A stretch of 5,861 nucleotides of DNA from an uncultured beta proteobacterium (GTDB lineage Bacteria; Pseudomonadota; Gammaproteobacteria; Burkholderiales; Rhodocyclaceae), in contig CAIZHL010000603.1 in NCBI GenBank assembly GCA_903932755.1, positions 1-5,861 of the forward strand. The letters run 5' to 3'. This document shows, piece after piece, positions 1 through 3,877 of the stretch; within the stretch, counting starts at the first letter, position 1; each line of letters starts with the position of its first letter. A program made the position numbers and the translations under genes. The notes beneath the pieces are model-generated. The model was given only the letters and a program-made list of their open reading frames with translations. It had not been told where the DNA came from and did not search any database.

Positions 1-383
1 GTGGTGGTGATGCCGAAGCGCGGCAGGGTGTAATCGAGCAGGTTGTGCGAGCCGCCGTAGAGCGAGCGGCTGGCGACGATGTGGGAACCCGCGCCCATCA
101 GCGTGGCGACCGCAAGGTGCAGCGCGGCCTGGCCCGAAGCGACCGCAATCGCCCCGACGCCGCCTTCGAGGGCGGCGATGCGCTCTTCAAGCACGGCGTT
201 GGTCGGGTTGGAAATGCGCGAATAGACGTGGCCGGCGCGTTCCATGTTGAACAATGCCGCGGCCTGGTCGGAATCCTTGAAGACGAAGGATGTGGTCAGG
301 TAGATCGGCGTCGCCCGCGCGCCGAAACGCTCGTCCGGTACCTGGCCTGCATGCAGGGCCAGCGTGTCAAAGTTATATGTCAT
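1..383 (-). CDS. metY: O-acetylhomoserine sulfhydrylase, N-terminal part (runs off left edge)
   Basis: A PLP-dependent enzyme of the Cys/Met metabolism family. The family member MetY makes homocysteine from O-acetylhomoserine and sulfide in the cytoplasm, for methionine synthesis. Only the first 127 codons are present, where the family is usually about 430 residues. The protein begins MTYNFDTLALHAGQ, the typical family opening. YSRISNPTNAVLEERIAALE (residues 54-73) is the conserved SR-x-x-NPT block. ASGQAA (82-87) is the loop that binds the PLP phosphate, and the Gln there favours MetY over cystathionine synthases and lyases. SLYGGSHNLL (107-116) carries the active-site-region Tyr. The PLP lysine lies outside the window. 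The ATG at 383-381 is preceded by a G-rich stretch ending about 10 bases upstream, a plausible but imperfect ribosome site. A 112-bp gap with hairpins separates it from the upstream DUF465 gene, so it may have its own promoter. Substrate choice within the family is inferred from motifs only. Confidence 0.88.
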   Translation of the reverse strand, partial: MTYNFDTLALHAGQVPDERFGARATPIYLTTSFVFKDSDQAAALFNMERAGHVYSRISNPTNAVLEERIAALEGGVGAIAVASGQAALHLAVATLMGAGSHIVASRSLYGGSHNLLDYTLPRFGITT

Positions 384-402
384 TGTACTGCCATCCCCCC
401 AG

Positions 403-495
403 CCCCCTTGCCAGGGAAGGGGGTGATTGCGGTTCGCCGCCGGCGCGGCTCCGTGTTGTTGGCTGCGCCGCCTTGGGTCGGCCCTGCGGCGGCGC
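403..495. repeat. Cluster of three inverted repeats in the gap before metY
   Basis: Three separate hairpin-forming sequences lie in this 93-bp stretch. Positions 403-409 (CCCCCTT) pair with 417-423 (AAGGGGG) around a 7-base loop. Positions 436-440 (GCCGC) pair with 445-449 around CGGC. Positions 465-472 (GCGCCGCC) pair with 488-495, with a further inner GGG/CCC pair at 475-477 and 482-484. On the minus strand the third hairpin begins immediately after the stop codon of the DUF465 gene. None is followed by a T-run on either strand, so these are not classic intrinsic terminators. The first resembles the C-run/G-run palindromes dispersed between genes in many proteobacteria. They may block transcripts, protect mRNA ends or be a REP-like element. 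No SAM or SAH riboswitch consensus is recognisable. Confidence 0.55.
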
Positions 496-720
496 TCATG
501 CGTATTCGTCGGGATCCGGATCGAGCATGCGCTCGAGCTGGGTGATGCGGTCCTTGATCAACAGCTTGCGCTTCTTCAGGCGCCGCAGCATCAACTGGTC
601 CTCCGATGGCGCCAGCGTCAGCCGGTCGATCGCCTCGTCGAGATCGCGATGCTCGATGCGCAGTTCAACCAGGCGGGCCTGAACCGCCTCGGGCGTATCG
701 CTTGCATCGTTGGCTGCCAT
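496..720 (-). CDS. DUF465 / YdcH-family small protein
   Basis: A 74-residue charged helical protein matching the DUF465 (YdcH) family, which is typically 70-80 residues, so it looks complete. The signature is visible: EHRDLDEAI at residues 23-31, then DQLMLRRLKKRKLLIKDRI at 41-59 and a final QLER. The pattern predicts two antiparallel helices joined near residues 35-42 and no membrane segment or signal peptide. The family has no firmly assigned function. The ATG at 720-718 follows the stop of the CBS-domain gene by 18 bases. GGACAG about 7 bases upstream could be a modest ribosome site, so co-transcription with the CBS gene is likely. The stop (498-496) is directly followed by a strong GC-rich hairpin. 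The family assignment is firm; any role in the cell would be guesswork. Confidence 0.9.
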   Translation of the reverse strand: MAANDASDTPEAVQARLVELRIEHRDLDEAIDRLTLAPSEDQLMLRRLKKRKLLIKDRITQLERMLDPDPDEYA

Positions 721-738
721 GGCGCTGTCCGGGCCGGA

Positions 739-1173
739 TCAGCCGGCGATGTATTGTTCCAGTTGCTTGATCAGGAAAGCCTGCTCGCAGATGGTTTCCT
801 TGACCAGGTCGCCGATCGAGACCATGCCGATGACGCGCTTTTCGGAATCCAGCACCGGCAGGTGGCGAATGTGCTTTTCGGTCATGAGGGCCATCGCTTC
901 GTCGGTGTTCTGCTCGGGCCGGGCGTAGAGAACCTTTTCGGTCATGATTTCCCTGACGGCGGTTTCCTTCGATGACTTGCCGAGCAGGATGATCTTGCGC
1001 GCGTAGTCGCGCTCGCTGAAGATGCCCGCCAGATGGTCGTCGCGCATGACCATTAGCGCACCGATGTCGTGCTTGGCCATCAGTTCTAGGGCGAAGAACA
1101 CCGTGTCATCGGGTGCAACGAAAAGCGGCGCACGCGCGGCACGTTCGTCAAGCAGTTTCTTCAGGGTCTTCAT
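739..1173 (-). CDS. Two-CBS-domain (Bateman module) protein
   Basis: A 144-residue stand-alone protein made of two CBS domains and almost nothing else. CBS1 spans roughly residues 15-65, with the hallmark GIFSERDYARK at 50-60. CBS2 spans roughly 74-128, with HIRHLPVLD at 101-109 and GMVSIGDLVK at 116-125. A short C-terminal helix (about 129-142) follows. Paired CBS domains form a Bateman module that binds adenosine-containing ligands such as AMP, ATP or S-adenosylmethionine; which one applies here cannot be read from the sequence. No signal peptide or membrane segment is seen, so it should be cytoplasmic. The start at 1173 is supported by GAGAGGAA a few bases upstream, a good ribosome site. 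It heads a short run with the DUF465 gene (18 bases downstream), and metY follows in the same direction. It is likely a sensor or regulator of an unidentified partner. Confidence 0.92.
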   Translation of the reverse strand: MKTLKKLLDERAARAPLFVAPDDTVFFALELMAKHDIGALMVMRDDHLAGIFSERDYARKIILLGKSSKETAVREIMTEKVLYARPEQNTDEAMALMTEKHIRHLPVLDSEKRVIGMVSIGDLVKETICEQAFLIKQLEQYIAG

Positions 1174-1226
1174 GTAGTTCCTCTCTCGATTTCAATTCGG
1201 CCTCGCTTGGCCCGAGTTGCCAGGGG

Positions 1227-1254
1227 CTGCCGGATTCGCCGCCGGCAGGTTTTT
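1227..1254 (+). terminator. Terminator-like hairpin with T-run, antisense to flanking genes
   Basis: CTGCCGG (1227-1233) pairs with CCGGCAG (1242-1248) around an 8-base loop. It is followed on the plus strand by G and five Ts (1250-1254). This is the form of a Rho-independent terminator reading left to right, but both flanking genes are on the minus strand. In the minus direction no T-run follows the stem. It could stop antisense transcription, or be a chance GC-rich palindrome next to a short T-run. Confidence 0.35.
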
Positions 1255-1278
1255 CGCCATTGTGCAGGAAGTTGCACG

Positions 1279-1302
1279 CTTGGTGTATCGCTTGGTGTTT
1301 CG
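1279..1302. repeat. Two-copy 12-bp tandem repeat
   Basis: CTTGGTGTATCG (1279-1290) is followed directly by CTTGGTGTTTCG (1291-1302), one mismatch in twelve. It lies just beyond the stop codon of the response regulator gene. It probably arose by local slippage or duplication; no function is evident. Confidence 0.7.
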
Positions 1303-1303
1303 A

Positions 1304-1945
1304 TTACTCCGCCAGGCCGTGTTCCAGTCCGTAGCGGATCAGTTCGGCGGTGCTCTTCAAGCCCATCTTTTCCAGCAGGCGGGCGCGGTAGGTGCTGACC
1401 GTGGCCACGCCGAGATTCAGCGCGTCGGCAATCTGGGTCAGCGTCTTGCCGGCAGCGATCATCACCAGAACCTGGTATTCGCGGTCGGTTATGCGCTCAT
1501 GGGGGGATTTCTCCGTATTGTCCGAGATCGCCTCGGCCAGCTGCTGCGCAACCGCGGGACTCAGGTATTTCTTGCCCGAGGCAACCTGGCGGATCGCCGT
1601 GACCAGGAGTTCCGGCGCGCTTTGCTTGGTGAGGTAGCCCGAAGCGCCGGCCTTCAGGGCGCGTACCGCGTATTGCTCTTCCGGATGCATGCTGAGGATC
1701 AGCACCGGCAGGCGCGGAAACTCCTTCTTCAGCTGCTTCAGGGTATCGATGCCGTTGCGGTTGGGCATCGAAACGTCCAGCAGGAAGACATCCCACGGCT
1801 GCTGGCGGGCCAGGCTCAGTGCCTCGGCGCCGTCGTCGGCTTCGCCGGTGACGAGCAGGTCCTCGGTTTCGGAAAGTATCTGCTTGAGGCCCTGCCGCAC
1901 AATGGCATGGTCATCGGCAATCAGGACATGGATCTTGTCGGCCAT
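1304..1945 (-). CDS. NarL/LuxR-type two-component response regulator
   Basis: A 213-residue regulator with an N-terminal receiver domain (about 4-120) and a C-terminal LuxR/NarL helix-turn-helix (about 149-207), the normal length for the family. Receiver residues are intact: acidic pair D11-D12 in IADDHAIVRQGL, phosphoacceptor D57 in LLDVSMPNRNG, switch S85 in LILSMH and K107 in YLTKQSAPE. The DNA-binding part starts ITDREYQVLVMIAAGKT (152-168), with a recognition helix around VATVSTYRARLLEKMGLKS (180-198). Phosphorylation by the upstream kinase should promote binding to target promoters. The ATG at 1945-1943 begins two bases after the kinase stop codon. No strong ribosome site is seen, suggesting translational coupling. 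The pair forms an operon; the targets are unknown and no binding sites can be named from the window. Confidence 0.95.
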   Translation of the reverse strand: MADKIHVLIADDHAIVRQGLKQILSETEDLLVTGEADDGAEALSLARQQPWDVFLLDVSMPNRNGIDTLKQLKKEFPRLPVLILSMHPEEQYAVRALKAGASGYLTKQSAPELLVTAIRQVASGKKYLSPAVAQQLAEAISDNTEKSPHERITDREYQVLVMIAAGKTLTQIADALNLGVATVSTYRARLLEKMGLKSTAELIRYGLEHGLAE

Positions 1946-1947
1946 AA

Positions 1948-3465
1948 TCAGAACAGGTTGCGTTGCAATTCTTCTTCGCCGGGTGGTTCGACGCCGGCAG
2001 TTTCCGGAACCCGCAGCACGATATGCGTGCCGCCATGTTCCGCCGGCCCGATCGAAAATTCACCGGCAAGACTCAGTACCCGCTCGCGAATTCCGCGCAG
2101 GCCGAATGACTTCGGTTTCTGCATGTCGACCTCGGAAATGCCGCGACCGTTGTCCCTGATCTCGAGCAGGATGTTACCGCGTTCGCGCCGCAAACGCATG
2201 ACCACCAGCGATGCGTGCGCGTGTTTCGCGACATTGGTCAGCGCTTCCTGGGCGATGCGGAACAGCGCCAGCGACGTGTCGGGTTCCGGTTCGATCGCAT
2301 CCTCGTCGCACTGCACGCGGCAGGCGATGCCGAAGCGCTGGGTGAAGTCCTCGGCCTGGCACTCGATGGCCGCCGGCAGGCCGAACTCCTTGAGGATGCC
2401 CGGGCGCAGCTCGCGCGCGACGCGGCTTGCCGTGCTCATGGCCTGGTCGAGCAGGGTTTCGATCGAGTGCGCCTTCTCGCGCAGCCGCATCGCGTCGGGC
2501 GGCAGCTTGGCGGCCAACTGCGCAGCCTCGATCTTGAGGAAGACCAGGATTGAGCCGAGCTCGTCGTGGATGTCGCGCGAGATCCGTTCGCGCTCCTCTT
2601 CCTTGGCCGCTTCGAGGTGGGTGGACAGTTCGGCCAACTGCTGCCGCGACTCGCGCAGCTCGGCTTCGCTCTCCTTGCTCTCGGTGATGTTGGTGGCCAT
2701 GCCGCGCCACTCGACGACGCCCGAATCGAAGCGGTAGGGCGTCGAGCGCAGGTTGATCCATTTTTGCCGGGTCCGGCCGCGGGTGCAGCCTTCCCAGTTG
2801 AGCAGCGCACCGCGCGCGGCCGACTCGCGCAGGGCGTTTTCCAGGCTCTTGCGCCGTTCGCCGTCGAAGGCGTCGAACAGCTTGCCGGCCGAGGCCAGCA
2901 AATGCTGCTGCTTGAAGCCGAAAAGCTTCTGGCAACCTTCGCTGACGAAGAGGAAGCGATACTCGCCTTCGGCATCGCGCCGCAGGTGGAACAGCATCCC
3001 GGGCAGGTTGGAGGCCAGCGCGTCGAAGCGCGCCTGGCTTTCGTTGAGCATTTCCAGCGCCGCTCGGTGGTCGGCGCGATGGCGTGCTTCGAGGACTTCC
3101 CGCTCGATTGCCGGCAGCAGGCGTTCCAGCCGGTCGGCATCGATCGCGTCGCGCGCCCCGGCCTTCATGGCCCTCTGCAAAGCGGATTCTTCGCCGGGAC
3201 CGGCGACCAGGATCAGCGGCAGGTCGATACCCGCTTCCTCGATTTGCCGCAGGGTGGCCTGCAGCGGCAATGCGGCATCCGCAGGCAGATAGAGCGCCGC
3301 GTCCCAGGGCTGGTCGGCCAGTGCCGCGCGCAAGTCGTCGGCAGTATCGATGCGCTGGATTTTGTCGGCCTTGGCCAGTATCGGCAGCAGCCGCGCCACG
3401 TCAGCCTCGGAGGCGGCGATGACAAGCAGATGCAGGGGCTGGCGGGGGGGCGAACTGGCGACCAT
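1948..3465 (-). CDS. Cytoplasmic NarX-type sensor histidine kinase with pseudoreceiver and PAS domains
   Basis: A 505-residue kinase that pairs with the response regulator 2 bases downstream. It reads in order: a receiver-like domain (about 11-125) lacking all phosphorylation residues; a PAS domain (about 143-262, with LFVSEGCQKLFGF and the closing MATNITESK); a coiled-coil linker (about 263-292); a HisKA_3 dimerisation helix with phosphoacceptor H300 in ERISRDIHDELG; and a HATPase_c domain with N-box N411 (IAQEALTNVAKHAHAS), G1 box D438/G440/G442 (RDNGRGI) and G2 box G455/G458 (SFGLRGIRERV). No transmembrane segment or signal peptide is seen, so it should sense a cytoplasmic signal. The stimulus cannot be read from the PAS domain. 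The ATG at 3465 has no convincing ribosome site upstream (CCGCCGTCGCCC), so the start is likely but not certain. The tail after about residue 488 is Glu-rich and not part of the ATPase fold. The gene is divergent from tRNA-Thr. Confidence 0.93.
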   Translation of the reverse strand: MVASSPPRQPLHLLVIAASEADVARLLPILAKADKIQRIDTADDLRAALADQPWDAALYLPADAALPLQATLRQIEEAGIDLPLILVAGPGEESALQRAMKAGARDAIDADRLERLLPAIEREVLEARHRADHRAALEMLNESQARFDALASNLPGMLFHLRRDAEGEYRFLFVSEGCQKLFGFKQQHLLASAGKLFDAFDGERRKSLENALRESAARGALLNWEGCTRGRTRQKWINLRSTPYRFDSGVVEWRGMATNITESKESEAELRESRQQLAELSTHLEAAKEEERERISRDIHDELGSILVFLKIEAAQLAAKLPPDAMRLREKAHSIETLLDQAMSTASRVARELRPGILKEFGLPAAIECQAEDFTQRFGIACRVQCDEDAIEPEPDTSLALFRIAQEALTNVAKHAHASLVVMRLRRERGNILLEIRDNGRGISEVDMQKPKSFGLRGIRERVLSLAGEFSIGPAEHGGTHIVLRVPETAGVEPPGEEELQRNLF

Positions 3466-3492
3466 GGGCGACGGCGGATGTGGTGGAGATGG

Positions 3493-3521
3493 AGTTTATA
3501 GCGGATCGGCTCCGTTATAAT
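3493..3521 (+). promoter_or_regulatory. Promoter of tRNA-Thr
   Basis: A perfect -10 box TATAAT sits at 3516-3521, ten bases before the tRNA. With 17-bp spacing the -35 position is AGTTTA (3493-3498), a weak match. The segment after the -10 (TCGCCCCGA) is GC-rich, as is usual for stable-RNA promoters under stringent control. Transcription would start around 3528, almost at the tRNA 5' end. Confidence 0.7.
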
Positions 3522-3523
3522 TC
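3495..3523 (-). promoter_or_regulatory. Possible kinase promoter overlapping the tRNA promoter
   Basis: Read on the minus strand, TATAAA (3500-3495) is a possible -10 box about 30 bases before the kinase start codon. At 17-bp spacing the -35 position (3523-3518) reads GAATTA, a poor match. If real, its -10 box occupies the -35 region of the tRNA promoter, so the two transcripts would compete. The whole space between the genes is only 65 bp, so the kinase promoter must lie here or inside the tRNA gene. Confidence 0.35.
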
Positions 3524-3530
3524 GCCCCGA

Positions 3531-3606
3531 GCCGGCATAGCTCAGATGGTAGAGCAACCGCCTTGTAAGCGGTAGGTCACCAGTTCGATTCCGGTTGCCG
3601 GCACCA
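3531..3606 (+). tRNA. trnT: tRNA-Thr (anticodon UGU)
   Basis: A complete 76-base cloverleaf. The acceptor stem pairs GCCGGCA (3531-3537) with TGCCGGC (3596-3602), followed by discriminator A and an encoded CCA (3604-3606). The D arm carries AGCTCAGATGGTAGAGC. The anticodon stem ACCGC/GCGGT encloses the loop CTTGTAA, giving anticodon TGT, which reads threonine ACA codons. The T arm contains the standard GTTCGATTC. The sequence is close to the E. coli thrU type. It is transcribed alone, between its own promoter and an intrinsic terminator. Confidence 0.98.
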
Positions 3607-3622
3607 GTAAAATCAAGTAATT

Positions 3623-3657
3623 AGCCAGACTACGAAGGTCTGGCTTTTTGCTTTTTT
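3623..3657 (+). terminator. Intrinsic terminator of the tRNA-Thr transcript
   Basis: AGCCAGAC (3623-3630) pairs perfectly with GTCTGGCT (3638-3645) around a 7-base loop. It is followed by TTTT, GC and a six-T run to 3657. This 8-bp stem with a T-tract begins 17 bases after the CCA end and is a strong Rho-independent terminator. Confidence 0.93.
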
Positions 3658-3842
3658 GGATGCGTATCAGCATCATGCAGGGATCTTCTGGTTTTGCGTG
3701 CCGGGTTCCGACACGACACCATTAGCATGGCACCACGGCGACACGACAACGCCGACTATTCAGGGCGCCAACGGTTCGGCCTCCAGCCGGCGCCTGGCAA
3801 GGCCCGTGACATTGTTGGCAGGTCTGCCGGAGGACGCCGGCC
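3658..3842. other. Non-coding stretch between tRNA terminator and protease promoter
   Basis: No convincing gene is seen here; short open frames lack ribosome sites and family resemblance. Two exact copies of CGACACGACA occur at 3709-3718 and 3739-3748, 30 bp apart. Close to the protease promoter, GGCA/TGCC (3817-3820 and 3825-3828) and GCCGG/CCGGC (3826-3830 and 3837-3841) form small inverted repeats. These could be regulator sites, but that is unproven. Confidence 0.4.
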
Positions 3843-3848
3843 TATAAT
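3843..3848 (+). promoter_or_regulatory. -10 box of the probable protease promoter
   Basis: A perfect TATAAT lies 29 bases before the protease start codon and would start transcription near 3855, just after a seven-A run (3850-3856). The -35 region at 17-bp spacing (AGGTCT) is poor. TTGGCA at 3815-3820 is a better box but 22 bp away, too far for a normal sigma-70 promoter. That suggests dependence on an activator. Confidence 0.5.
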
Positions 3849-3877
3849 CAAAAAAACAGCGTAATCCGGTGATTTGC

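Noticed and set aside
384..495. A SAM or SAH riboswitch ahead of metY
   Set aside because: No conserved core of a known SAM or SAH riboswitch could be recognised; only simple GC-rich hairpins are present.
1190..1260. A 22-codon minus-strand ORF (starts MAKNLPAAN) in the gap before the CBS gene
   Set aside because: It lacks a ribosome site, is very short and overlaps the terminator-like palindrome. There is no support for translation.
1217..2737. A 506-codon plus-strand open frame across the response regulator and kinase
   Set aside because: The same region encodes two well-conserved proteins on the minus strand with intact active-site residues. The plus-strand product has no family features and crosses the boundary between the two genes.
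2566..3501. A 311-codon plus-strand open frame opposite the kinase
   Set aside because: It is a shadow of the kinase gene, with no motif or ribosome site, and its composition reflects complementary codons.
3600..3736. An attachment-site repeat of the tRNA 3' end
   Set aside because: Only the 7-base GGCACCA recurs (3600-3606 and 3729-3735), which is too short to distinguish from chance.
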